A DNA stretch of 6,607 bases from Clostridiaceae bacterium (GCA_025361665.1 JANYKF010000145.1:1-6607), one strand, 5' to 3'. Shown: positions 1 to 6,514, counted from the first letter of the stretch. Notes: generated by a model not told the origin, from the sequence alone. A program made the numbers and translations.

Positions 1-501
1 ATCGAAGGGGATATCGAGTCCGACCTCGACACGCAGACGCTCCGGAAACTGGGCGTGCAGACCCTGCAAATCAACACGGGCGGGGCCTGTCATCTGGATG
101 CACCCCTCATTGCGCACGCTGTTTCAGAAATGACACCAGCCGCCGGCAGCATCCTTTTCATTGAAAACATCGGAAACCTGGTCTGTCCGGCGGAATTCAC
201 GATTGGCGAGGACATCAAGCTGCTCATCGCAACGGTCACAGAGGGCAGCGACAAGCCCTACAAGTACCCGCTGGCATACGAAAAGGCAGACTGTGTCCTG
301 CTCAACAAAACCGATTTGATTCCATATCTGGACTTCGACGAATCTTTCTTCATGGCGGGACTTCGCGCCTTGAACCGCCAGGCGCCGGTATTCAAGGTTT
401 CGGGCCGCACGGGAGAAGGGTTTGAGGACGCGGCCGCATGGATTGAATCAATGGCGGAAAGGGAAAATGCATCACGAAAAGGCATCTCAAACATGATTTG
501 A
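1..501 (+). CDS. hypB: Hydrogenase nickel incorporation GTPase HypB (3' part; 5' end outside window)
   Basis: HypB is a cytoplasmic SIMIBI-class GTPase that, with HypA, delivers nickel to the large subunit of [NiFe]-hydrogenase after the iron centre is in place. The reading frame is open from the first base of the window, giving 166 residues; a GTG at 55 is internal and not the start. Visible motifs, numbered from the window edge, are IEGDIESD at 1-8, INTGGACHLDA at 24-34, ENIGNLVCP at about 55-63, NKTD (G4, base recognition) at 102-105 and GRTGEGF (G5 region). Cys30, His31 and Cys62 match the conserved metal site of the G domain at the dimer interface. The P-loop and any N-terminal histidine-rich or CXXC metal site lie off the left edge, roughly 50-60 residues if the protein has usual length. 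The stop codon overlaps the TTG start of hypF by 4 nt, implying coupled translation. The assignment is secure; only the missing front is unknown. Confidence 0.96.
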   Translation: MEGDIESDLDTQTLRKLGVQTLQINTGGACHLDAPLIAHAVSEMTPAAGSILFIENIGNLVCPAEFTIGEDIKLLIATVTEGSDKPYKYPLAYEKADCVLLNKTDLIPYLDFDESFFMAGLRALNRQAPVFKVSGRTGEGFEDAAAWIESMAERENASRKGISNMI

Positions 502-3176
502 ACAGGGTTTCCGGCGACGACGACGCTTCCGAGCACCCGGGCTGCAACCCGGGTGAAGCGGAAGCCGGTGAGGTTTTCGAATCCTGCGATGTTTCCAAAT
601 CCGGCGGAATTCCTGAATCCGGTGCTGCTTCCGAAACCGGAATCGTCCGTTTCGTCACGGTGGAAGGGGTAGTCCAGGGGGTGGGCTTCCGCCCTTTTAT
701 TGCGCGCGTTGCCGCCAGCCATTCTTTGCGTGGTTGGGTCCGGAATACCGGAGGTCGCGTGGAAATCCTGATTTCCGGCCTTCGGGACAATGTGGATGGT
801 TTCCTGCGGGAAGCGCGAATCGGCCCCCCGCAGAGTGACATCAGGCATTTTGCCGTAACGGGTCCGGGATGGGAACAGGAGCCTTGCCGGGCTCAGGATC
901 AAGGGCAGTCATGGATCCGGGAATCCGTTGGGCCCCCTCCCACGGATTCCAACCAGCTGACCCTGCCGAATTTTTCCGTGGAGGGCGGGTTCCGGATTAT
1001 CCGGAGCCTGGATTCAGCCTCAGGCTTGTCCATGCCACCTGCCGACCTTTGCGTATGCAGCCAATGCCTTCGCGAAATGAACGATCCAGGGAGCCGGAGG
1101 TATCGGCACCCTTTCATCAGCTGCACGGAATGCGGCCCGCGCTACAGCATTCTCGAATCCCTCCCCTATGACCGTCACAACACATCCATGGCCGATTTCC
1201 CGATGTGCCCCTCCTGCATGGCGGAATACCTCGACACGGCAGACCGGCGCCATCATGCGCAAACGGTATCCTGCCATGCCTGCGGGCCCCGGCTGGCGCT
1301 GCACGGGGCGGCCGGACATATCGCCACCGCATCCGATGAAGGGGATGACGAAGAAACCAGCCTTCATGCCTCAGACGCAATTCTTGCGGAAACCGTGCGC
1401 TTGCTTCGCGCAGGCGGTATTGTGGCGCTAAAAGGCATTGGCGGCTATCATCTCCTCTGCGACCCGTTTTCGGATGATGCCACGGCCCGGCTGCGCGTTT
1501 TGAAGCAGCGGGATGCGAAGCCGTTTGCCGTGATGTTCCCGTCCCTGGATTCCATCCGTTCCCACTGCCTCGTTTCGGAGGCCGAATCGGATCTGCTTGC
1601 GGCCCCGGCCCACCCCATCGTGCTGTTGGAACCGCTGCAGGAACAACCCCCGCATGCCTCCCCGAGAGCATTTTCTTCCCTGGTCTGCTCCGGCAGCCGG
1701 TATATTGGCGCATTTCTTCCTTACACCCCTCTGCATCATCTGATTTTGCAGGAAACAGGCCCGCTGGTGGCAACAAGTGCCAATTTGTCCGGGCACCCCA
1801 TCCTCTCGGATGACAATCTCATGCGGGATTGGCTCAACATGGGGCTGGATGCCGTTTTATCAAACAGGCGCCGCATCGTTGCACCCCAGGACGATTCCGT
1901 GGCCTGGATCGTGAACGGGCAGCCCCAGCTGATTCGCCGGGCCCGTGGGTATGCGCCGTTGACCCTTCCGATGGCCGGTTCAACGGATCAGATCGTGCTG
2001 GCCCTCGGCGGCCAGACGAAAGCAGGCTGGTGTCTTGTGAAAGACGGCCATGCCCACTTGGGCGAGTACCTGGGGGATTTGGATGATGAAGCGGCATGGC
2101 TGGCCTGGACCCGTTCCACCACCCATGCCATGGAACTGCTGGGGGGAAAGCCGGACCGGATCGCCGGGGATGCGCATCCCCGATACCGCACGTGGACGCT
2201 GCCGATGCTGGCGGATTTTCCGAAAGACCGCATCGTGACCGTGCAGCATCATCATGCCCACATCGCTTCCGTCATGGCGGAGCACAATCTGGAGGGCCCC
2301 GTCCTCGGGATCGCGTTTGACGGCACGGGATATGGTTCCGACGGAACGATCTGGGGCGGTGAATTCCTCCTCTGCACAGGCGGTCAATCCAGGAGAATCG
2401 CCGCCTTGAAGCCGATCCGCATGCTGGGAGGCGACGCTTCGGTGGAAGAAGGATGGAAATCCCTGCTGTGCCACCTCCGTGCAGCCGGACTCGACATGCC
2501 TTTGGACAAAGTCCAGCCCGCTCGGGATTCCCTCGTTGCAGCCGCTCTGTGCAGCAGGGTGAATGTGATCACCTCGAGCAGCATGGGGCGCCTGTTTGAC
2601 GCGGTATCTGCCCTTCTCGGCCTCGCCCAGGCATCGCGCTACGAAGGGGAGTGCGCAATCCTGCTGGAAATGGCCGCTGCTCATGCGGAGCGGCCCGATA
2701 TGGCTGATCGTGCGGAGCGGCCCGATATGGCTGCTCGTGCGGAGCGACCCGATATGGCTGCTCGTGCGGAGCAAGCAGAAATGGCAAGCAATGGCCAATT
2801 TGCAGCAAGCGGTTTTCCCCTCCTTTCCTTTGGCCTGGATAAGACTCAGGAAGGCATGCCGATTCTCGACCCTGCCCCTGTGTTTTCCGGCCTGTTGGAC
2901 GGATTGCATCGCGGCACAAATCCGGAACTGCTTTCATGGGCCTTCCACTATGCCGTGGCCTATGCCACAATGGAGATGCTGAAGGAACTCTCTTCAGTCC
3001 ATCAGACCCGTGATGTCGCCCTGAGCGGCGGGGTTTTCCTGAACCGGCTCCTGCTCAATCTCCTGTTGCCCTTGCTGGAGGCGGAAGGATTCCGGATATT
3101 TCTTCATCGCCAGGTCCCTCCGAATGATGGCGGGCTGGCTCTCGGACAGGCTTATGTGGCCTGCAGGAAAGGATAG
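498..3176 (+). CDS. hypF: Carbamoyltransferase HypF, unusually long (892 aa)
   Basis: HypF uses carbamoyl phosphate and ATP to form carbamoyl-adenylate and transfers the carbamoyl group to the C-terminal cysteine of HypE, the source of the hydrogenase CN ligands. Domains in order: a low-complexity acidic N-terminal extension (1-50); acylphosphatase domain from about 51, with VQGVGFRPF at 59-67 and the catalytic pair Arg65 and Asn83, 18 apart as in acylphosphatases; two zinc-finger modules, each C-x2-C-x18-C-x2-C (Cys187/190/209/212 and Cys237/240/259/262); a YrdC-like domain at about 293-495 with KQRDAKPFAVM and TSANLSG; and a Kae1-like domain with HHHAH at 584-588, FDGTGYG around Asp608, SGGVFLN from Ser843 and PPNDGG around Asp877. 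All expected key residues seem present. The start is TTG at 498: no ATG or GTG occurs in frame before the acylphosphatase core, no stop intervenes, and it overlaps the hypB stop as TTGA. The Shine-Dalgarno is weak, so translation probably depends on hypB. The protein is about 130 residues longer than I recall for the family, with the excess in repeat-bearing insertions. Confidence 0.97.
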   Translation: MNRVSGDDDASEHPGCNPGEAEAGEVFESCDVSKSGGIPESGAASETGIVRFVTVEGVVQGVGFRPFIARVAASHSLRGWVRNTGGRVEILISGLRDNVDGFLREARIGPPQSDIRHFAVTGPGWEQEPCRAQDQGQSWIRESVGPPPTDSNQLTLPNFSVEGGFRIIRSLDSASGLSMPPADLCVCSQCLREMNDPGSRRYRHPFISCTECGPRYSILESLPYDRHNTSMADFPMCPSCMAEYLDTADRRHHAQTVSCHACGPRLALHGAAGHIATASDEGDDEETSLHASDAILAETVRLLRAGGIVALKGIGGYHLLCDPFSDDATARLRVLKQRDAKPFAVMFPSLDSIRSHCLVSEAESDLLAAPAHPIVLLEPLQEQPPHASPRAFSSLVCSGSRYIGAFLPYTPLHHLILQETGPLVATSANLSGHPILSDDNLMRDWLNMGLDAVLSNRRRIVAPQDDSVAWIVNGQPQLIRRARGYAPLTLPMAGSTDQIVLALGGQTKAGWCLVKDGHAHLGEYLGDLDDEAAWLAWTRSTTHAMELLGGKPDRIAGDAHPRYRTWTLPMLADFPKDRIVTVQHHHAHIASVMAEHNLEGPVLGIAFDGTGYGSDGTIWGGEFLLCTGGQSRRIAALKPIRMLGGDASVEEGWKSLLCHLRAAGLDMPLDKVQPARDSLVAAALCSRVNVITSSSMGRLFDAVSALLGLAQASRYEGECAILLEMAAAHAERPDMADRAERPDMAARAERPDMAARAEQAEMASNGQFAASGFPLLSFGLDKTQEGMPILDPAPVFSGLLDGLHRGTNPELLSWAFHYAVAYATMEMLKELSSVHQTRDVALSGGVFLNRLLLNLLLPLLEAEGFRIFLHRQVPPNDGGLALGQAYVACRKG
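534..555. repeat. GC-rich inverted repeat just inside the hypF coding start
   Basis: Perfect 8-bp inverted arms CACCCGGG (534-541) and CCCGGGTG (548-555) enclose a 6-nt loop. It begins 36 nt after the TTG start of hypF, inside the non-conserved N-terminal extension. In mRNA it would form a stable hairpin close to the initiation region, which could affect hypF translation. It has no U-tract and is not a terminator. A regulatory role is inference only. Confidence 0.5.
561..650 (+). repeat. Degenerate 18-nt tandem repeat, five copies, in the hypF N-terminal extension
   Basis: Five consecutive 18-nt units start at 561, 579, 597, 615 and 633, with approximate consensus GAATCCGGTGATGTTTCC. They are in frame and encode the hexapeptides EAGEVF, ESCDVS, KSGGIP, ESGAAS and ETGIVR, residues 22-51 of HypF. 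The units are diverged but keep the period and the E-S/A/T-G start, except Lys in copy 3 and Cys for Gly in copy 2. The array leads directly into the acylphosphatase domain. It looks like an old tandem duplication that created the N-terminal extension. Confidence 0.72.
920..950. repeat. Inverted repeat within an insertion in the HypF acylphosphatase domain
   Basis: Perfect 9-bp arms GGAATCCGT (920-928) and ACGGATTCC (942-950) are separated by 13 nt. With one bulged T at 929, GGG (930-932) can also pair with CCC (939-941), giving a 12-bp stem with a 6-nt loop. It lies in the stretch encoding about residues 118-155, where HypF appears about 30 residues longer than typical between the acylphosphatase helix and its last strand. 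It could be the scar of a small inverted-repeat insertion; function is not evident. Confidence 0.5.
2682..2789 (+). repeat. 27-nt tandem repeat, four copies, encoding a nine-residue repeat in HypF
   Basis: Units start at 2682, 2709, 2736 and 2763. Copy 2 differs from copy 1 at two bases and from copy 3 at one; copy 4 is diverged in its second half. The encoded units are HAERPDMAD, RAERPDMAA, RAERPDMAA and RAEQAEMAS, HypF residues 729-764. The period is a multiple of three, so copy number changes keep the frame. The array directly follows the conserved RYEGECAILLEMA segment of the Kae1-like domain, whose EMAAAHAE resembles the repeat and may have seeded it. Near-identity of copies 1-3 points to recent expansion by slippage or unequal crossover. 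Confidence 0.93.
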
Positions 3177-3179
3177 CGC

Positions 3180-3422
3180 ATGTGTGTGGCAGTACCGGGT
3201 GAAATCCTGTCCGTGGATGGGGATGTCGCAACGGTTGATTTTTTCGGGAACCGGATGCGCGTGAGTCTCGGACTGGTTGACGCGAAGATTGGCGACCATG
3301 TCCTGGTTCATGCCGGGTGTGCCATCGAAGTCATGCGGCGGGAACAGGCGGAGGAGCTTCTGGTCCTGCTAGCCGAACTGGATGAGGTGCTGGCACCGGA
3401 ACGGGAAGGACGCGTCCGATGA
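3180..3422 (+). CDS. hypC: Hydrogenase maturation chaperone HypC
   Basis: HypC is a small OB-fold-like chaperone that partners HypD while the Fe(CN)2CO unit is built, then binds the hydrogenase large-subunit precursor and transfers the iron unit. The 80-residue product begins MCVAVPGEI; the invariant Cys2, exposed after removal of the initiator Met, is the key iron and large-subunit contact residue of the family. VHAGCAIEVM matches the conserved VHAGFAI region, with Cys in place of the more usual Phe or Tyr. The C-terminal half is the expected helix (REQAEELLVLLAELDEVL). Length is normal. A purine-rich AGGAAAGGA at 3165-3173 gives a good Shine-Dalgarno, the hypF stop is 3 nt upstream, and the stop overlaps the hypD start by 4 nt. 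The start is not in doubt because the MC motif must be N-terminal. Confidence 0.97.
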   Translation: MCVAVPGEILSVDGDVATVDFFGNRMRVSLGLVDAKIGDHVLVHAGCAIEVMRREQAEELLVLLAELDEVLAPEREGRVR

Positions 3423-4468
3423 CCATGCGGGAAATCATTGAAGACTTTCGGCATTGGGACGGACCCGATATCCGCATCATGGAAGTGTGCGGCACCCATA
3501 CCGCGGCCATCCTGCAGGGGGGCATTCGCAGCCTGCTGCCGAAAAGCATCACGCTCCTGTCCGGACCCGGCTGCCCCGTTTGCATCACGCCCGCCGCTTA
3601 CATTGACAAGGCTGTGGAATTGGCAATGCGGGAGGATTGCAGGCTATACTCGTTTGGCGACATGCTGAAGGTGAAGGGCTCCGTCAGGAGCCTCGCCGAT
3701 GCAAAGGCGGAAGGTGCGCATGTCCGATTCCTGTATTCCCCACTCGACCTTCTGGAAATTGCTGAAAAGGATCCCGGACATCTCCACGTCTTCGCCGCAG
3801 TCGGATTCGAGACCACGGCACCCGTTTATGCGATGCTGGTGAAGAAAGCACAGGAAAGCGGGCTGCGGAACTTGAAAATCCTGACCGCCCTGCGAACCAT
3901 CCTTCCGGCGCTGGAACTGATTCTGGACAGCGGAGACCCTGTCGACGCCTTCCTTGCGCCCGGACATGTCAGCGCCATCATCGGCAGCGATGCCTACCGT
4001 TCATTGGCTCAGCGGTACAATCGCCCTTTCACCGTTGCCGGTTTCAGTCCCGATCACATCCTGCTGGCAATCCGGCAGTTGGCCCATGCAGTCCGGGAAG
4101 GGCGCCACGACGTATGCAACCTGTATCCGGGTGCAGTGCATCAGGAAGGGAACCGAAAAGCGCAGGCTTTGCTGGAAAATGTGTTCGAACCGGGGCCGTC
4201 GGTTTGGCGCGGCATTGGCATCATCCCCGAATCCGGTCTTTTCCTGAGGGAATCCTTTACGGCATTTGATGCCGGAAGCCGCGGCCTGGACTCAGACCCG
4301 CCGGCCAATCCAGCCTGCCGTTGCACCGATGTCATCCTCGGCCGCATCCACCCGGCGAGCTGCCCGATGTTCGGCACAGTCTGTACCCCGCAGGAAGCAC
4401 AGGGACCCTGCATGGTTTCCGATGAAGGTTCCTGTGGGATCTGGTACAGGTTTCGAGGAGAGATTTGA
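3419..4468 (+). CDS. hypD: Hydrogenase maturation Fe-S protein HypD
   Basis: HypD is the iron-sulfur scaffold of the HypC-HypD complex on which the Fe(CN)2CO group is assembled; it accepts cyanide from HypE. The 349-residue product has typical length. Conserved features are MEVCGTHT with Cys24, GPGCPVC with Cys52 and Cys55 (spacing 28 and 3, as in characterised HypD), GFETTAP, and APGHVSAIIG. A C-terminal cysteine cluster (Cys300, 302, 315, 322, 331, 339) within CRCTDV, SCPMFGTVCTP, GPCMVS and GSCGIWY includes the four [4Fe-4S] ligands; I have not assigned which four. The chosen ATG at 3419 forms an ATGA overlap with the hypC stop and has GGAAGGA at 3404-3410 about 8 nt upstream. An in-frame ATG two codons later (3425) is possible but less well placed. 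Nothing appears truncated. Confidence 0.97.
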   Translation: MTMREIIEDFRHWDGPDIRIMEVCGTHTAAILQGGIRSLLPKSITLLSGPGCPVCITPAAYIDKAVELAMREDCRLYSFGDMLKVKGSVRSLADAKAEGAHVRFLYSPLDLLEIAEKDPGHLHVFAAVGFETTAPVYAMLVKKAQESGLRNLKILTALRTILPALELILDSGDPVDAFLAPGHVSAIIGSDAYRSLAQRYNRPFTVAGFSPDHILLAIRQLAHAVREGRHDVCNLYPGAVHQEGNRKAQALLENVFEPGPSVWRGIGIIPESGLFLRESFTAFDAGSRGLDSDPPANPACRCTDVILGRIHPASCPMFGTVCTPQEAQGPCMVSDEGSCGIWYRFRGEI

Positions 4469-4473
4469 ACCTT

Positions 4474-4478
4474 GGAGG
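4474..4478 (+). promoter_or_regulatory. Shine-Dalgarno site that fixes the hypE start
   Basis: GGAGG lies 7 nt before ATG 4486. It favours 4486 over an in-frame TTG at 4465, which would add seven residues (MNLGGFH), would overlap the hypD stop and would place this site inside the coding region. HypE proteins normally begin close to the HGSGGT motif, which also fits 4486. Confidence 0.85.
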
Positions 4479-4485
4479 ATTTCAC

Positions 4486-5490
4486 ATGAAGCAGGTCATG
4501 ATGGTCCATGGCAGCGGCGGCACGCAGACAGCCGGACTGATTTCCGCCATCTTTGCCCGCCACCTCTCCAATCCGGTCCTGGATAGAATGGAGGATGCCG
4601 CCGTCCTGAAAGTTGGCGGCTCCTGCGTCTTTTCCACTGATTCCTTCGTGGTCGATCCCATCCGCTTTCCGGGGGGTGACATCGGGAAACTCGCTGTCTG
4701 TGGCACGGTCAACGACCTGCTGTGCATGGGGGCCACCCCGCGCTGGCTTTCTGCGGGATTCATATTGGAAGAGGGTTTACCGTTTGATATCCTGGATGAA
4801 ATCGTCTGTTCCATGAACGCGGCCTGCGTGGAAGCAGGAGTCATCATTGCTGCCGCGGATACGAAAGTCATTGAAGGCAATGGCGGTCTCTTCCTGAACA
4901 CCACCGGCATCGGAATGCTGGGGCGGCGCAGGCCCATCCGGGCGGATGGCGGCAGGCCCGGCGATGCCGTGATTGTTTCCGGTCAGCTGGGTGACCACCA
5001 CGCCTGCATCCTCAGTCACCGGCTTGGCATCCGGAACGGGATCCGAAGCGACTGCGCTGTTCTCCTGCCGCTTGTGGACGCACTCCGGAGCAGAAGAATC
5101 ACCGTGCATGCCATGCGGGACATCACGCGCGGCGGACTGGCGACCGTATTGAACGAATTGTGCCTGTCCTCCAGGGTTCGCTGCCGCCTGGAAGAAGTTT
5201 CGATCCCTGTTTCATCGGAAGTGGATGCTTTTTGCAGGATTCTTGGTCTTGACCCGCTCTACATGGGGAACGAGGGGAAGCTCCTGCTGTTTGTCCCTGA
5301 CAACCAATCAGCGCAGGCGCTTCGCGCCCTGCATGCCACGGAATCGGGCCGGCATGCGGTTCGTGTCGGGACACTCCTGGCGCCGGACCCGCAAAATGTC
5401 AACCGGACTCGTGTCGTCCTTCACACCCGGCTGGGCGGGGAGCGACCCGTTGACAGTCTTTCCGGCGAAGGCCTGCCGCGGATCTGCTGA
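4486..5490 (+). CDS. hypE: Carbamoyl dehydratase HypE
   Basis: HypE receives a carbamoyl group from HypF on its C-terminal cysteine and uses ATP to dehydrate the thiocarboxamide to a thiocyanate, then donates cyanide to the HypC-HypD iron. The 334-residue product belongs to the PurM/SelD-like ATP-binding fold. Visible motifs are HGSGGT near the N terminus, DRMEDAAVL from Asp33, STDSFVVDPIRFPGGDIG with VCGTVNDLLCMGA in the N-terminal ATP-binding half, then GDAVIVSGQLGDHH, MRDITRGGLATVLNE and LYMGNEGKL in the C-terminal half. It ends exactly in PRIC, so the acceptor Cys334 is the last residue, which is diagnostic for HypE and separates it from the related SelD, PurM and ThiL. Starts 17 nt after hypD with a strong Shine-Dalgarno. 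The stop TGA overlaps a downstream ATG by 1 nt, but the next gene probably starts further on. Confidence 0.97.
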   Translation: MKQVMMVHGSGGTQTAGLISAIFARHLSNPVLDRMEDAAVLKVGGSCVFSTDSFVVDPIRFPGGDIGKLAVCGTVNDLLCMGATPRWLSAGFILEEGLPFDILDEIVCSMNAACVEAGVIIAAADTKVIEGNGGLFLNTTGIGMLGRRRPIRADGGRPGDAVIVSGQLGDHHACILSHRLGIRNGIRSDCAVLLPLVDALRSRRITVHAMRDITRGGLATVLNELCLSSRVRCRLEEVSIPVSSEVDAFCRILGLDPLYMGNEGKLLLFVPDNQSAQALRALHATESGRHAVRVGTLLAPDPQNVNRTRVVLHTRLGGERPVDSLSGEGLPRIC

Positions 5491-5526
5491 TGGCGGGAAC
5501 CGGGTGTTTCACATCATGGGAAGGGT

Positions 5527-5531
5527 GGAGG
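5527..5531 (+). promoter_or_regulatory. Shine-Dalgarno site supporting the ogg start at 5541
   Basis: GGAGG lies 9 nt before ATG 5541. The alternative ATG at 5490, coupled to the hypE stop as TGATG, lacks a comparable site and would add 17 residues (beginning MAGTGCF) that do not look like conserved glycosylase sequence. The site therefore favours 5541. Confidence 0.7.
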
Positions 5532-5540
5532 ATCCACATC

Positions 5541-6437
5541 ATGGAAATGACAGGCAAAACAGTCCCTTTCGTGGACATGGCGGACGGAATAACCCGGATA
5601 GGTCCCGTCAACAGCTTTGACCCGACGCACACATTCCTCTGCGGGCAGTGTTTCCGCTGGAATCGCACGGAATCCGGAGATTGGCTTGGCGTTGCCGGCT
5701 CCCGCGCCATGCGGCTCCAATGGGATGGCCGCCGTCTCACAATATCAGGAGCGACACCGGAGGAAGTCCGAACGTTTTGGATTCCCTATCTCGATCTGGA
5801 GGCGGATTATCCGAAGTGGAAAGAGAATTTGTCCGCATCCGATGCCGTCATGGCCGAAGCGGTTGCTTTCGGGGCCGGCTTGCGCCTGCTGCGGCAGGAC
5901 CCCTGGGAAACCCTGGCCACATTCCTCATTTCCCAGAACAACGGCATCCCCCGCATCCGCACCATTGTCGATGCCTTGTGCCGGTGTTTTGGAGAACCCA
6001 TTCCGTTTGAGGGATCGACTGTTTACGCTTTCCCATCCCCGAACGTCCTGGCAAGCCTTGATGCCTGTGAGATGGATGTTTGCAGAGCCGGGTACCGCAA
6101 TGCCTATTTGTTGAAAACATCCCGCCAGGTGGCGGAAGGCGAAGTGGATTTGTCCCGCTTGTCCGCACTGCCATATCGGGAAGCGCGCGACAGCCTCCTC
6201 ACCCTGCACGGCGTCGGCGTGAAAGTAGCGGACTGCGCGCTGCTCTTTTCCGGAATCCATCGTTCCGCTTTTCCCGTGGACAGGTGGGTGCTCCGCGTCA
6301 TGAATGCGCTGTATCCCGGTTCCGGCAGCACGACGGAATCACTCCAGGGATTTGCACGCGAACGCTGGGGTGTCATGGCGGGCCTTGCCCAGGAGTATTT
6401 GTTCCATTATGCAAGGGTGAAAAAAATCGGCATCTGA
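5541..6437 (+). CDS. ogg: Ogg1-type 8-oxoguanine DNA glycosylase/AP lyase
   Basis: Predicted bifunctional base-excision-repair enzyme of the HhH-GPD superfamily that removes 8-oxoguanine and nicks the abasic site. The 298-residue product has the Ogg1 layout: an N-terminal domain with FLCGQCFRWNRTESGDWLGV, matching the GQSFRW segment of human OGG1; a helical segment LISQNNGIPRIRTIVDALC, matching the SSNNNIARI region; the helix-hairpin-helix LHGVGVKVADC with catalytic Lys228; and AFPVDRWVLRV with catalytic Asp247. The Lys-Asp spacing of 19 equals that of human OGG1 (K249 and D268). These features favour Ogg over AlkA, which lacks the catalytic lysine, and over Nth/MutY, since no C-terminal Fe-S cysteine cluster is present. 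It follows hypE by 50 nt on the same strand, so it is probably co-transcribed, though a link to hydrogenase maturation is not known. The alternative start is 5490 (315 residues). Confidence 0.9.
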   Translation: MEMTGKTVPFVDMADGITRIGPVNSFDPTHTFLCGQCFRWNRTESGDWLGVAGSRAMRLQWDGRRLTISGATPEEVRTFWIPYLDLEADYPKWKENLSASDAVMAEAVAFGAGLRLLRQDPWETLATFLISQNNGIPRIRTIVDALCRCFGEPIPFEGSTVYAFPSPNVLASLDACEMDVCRAGYRNAYLLKTSRQVAEGEVDLSRLSALPYREARDSLLTLHGVGVKVADCALLFSGIHRSAFPVDRWVLRVMNALYPGSGSTTESLQGFARERWGVMAGLAQEYLFHYARVKKIGI

Positions 6438-6444
6438 AGAGAAT

Positions 6445-6485
6445 GGACTGCCCCATTTTCAAATCAATGATTGATGAGGCAGTCC
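6445..6485. repeat. Inverted repeat downstream of ogg
   Basis: Perfect 8-bp arms GGACTGCC (6445-6452) and GGCAGTCC (6478-6485) flank 25 nt that contain a further nested palindrome, ATCAAT-G-ATTGAT (6463-6475). It begins 8 nt after the ogg stop. No U-tract follows on either strand, so it is not a textbook intrinsic terminator, but it may act in transcript end formation or 3' stabilisation of the hyp-ogg mRNA. Its arm sequence resembles that of the tRNA-side hairpin at 6525-6548 (shared GGACTG). Confidence 0.6.
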
Positions 6486-6514
6486 CATGCCGTTGCGGTC
6501 CTTTGGGCGGCATG
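6486..6514. repeat. Second inverted repeat between ogg and tRNA-Glu
   Basis: Perfect 7-bp arms CATGCCG (6486-6492) and CGGCATG (6508-6514) enclose 15 nt. It abuts the preceding inverted repeat with no gap. No U-tract follows. Short enough to be partly chance, but three inverted repeats in 117 bp is dense. Confidence 0.4.

Noticed and set aside
534..555. Intrinsic terminator or attenuator within the start of hypF
   Set aside because: The hairpin is GC-rich but no U-tract follows, so only a weak structural effect on translation can be suggested.
258..902. Minus-strand open frame of 214 codons with a GF-rich periodic pattern
   Set aside because: It overlaps hypB and hypF antisense. The periodic GF pattern is the 18-nt hypF repeat read backwards; no recognisable domain or ribosome site.
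1117..1776. Minus-strand open frame of 219 codons
   Set aside because: Entirely antisense to the zinc-finger and YrdC regions of hypF, Arg/Pro/Gly-rich as expected for a shadow frame, with no family signature.
2682..2789. Possible CRISPR-like array
   Set aside because: Units are contiguous 27-nt tandem copies without spacers and in frame within a protein gene, so this is a coding minisatellite.
1980..2909. Long minus-strand open frame (309 codons) with a repeated SSHIG-type segment
   Set aside because: It is fully antisense to hypF, which has continuous family motifs. Its internal repeat is just the reverse reading of the 27-nt hypF repeat, and GC-rich codon bias opens shadow frames.
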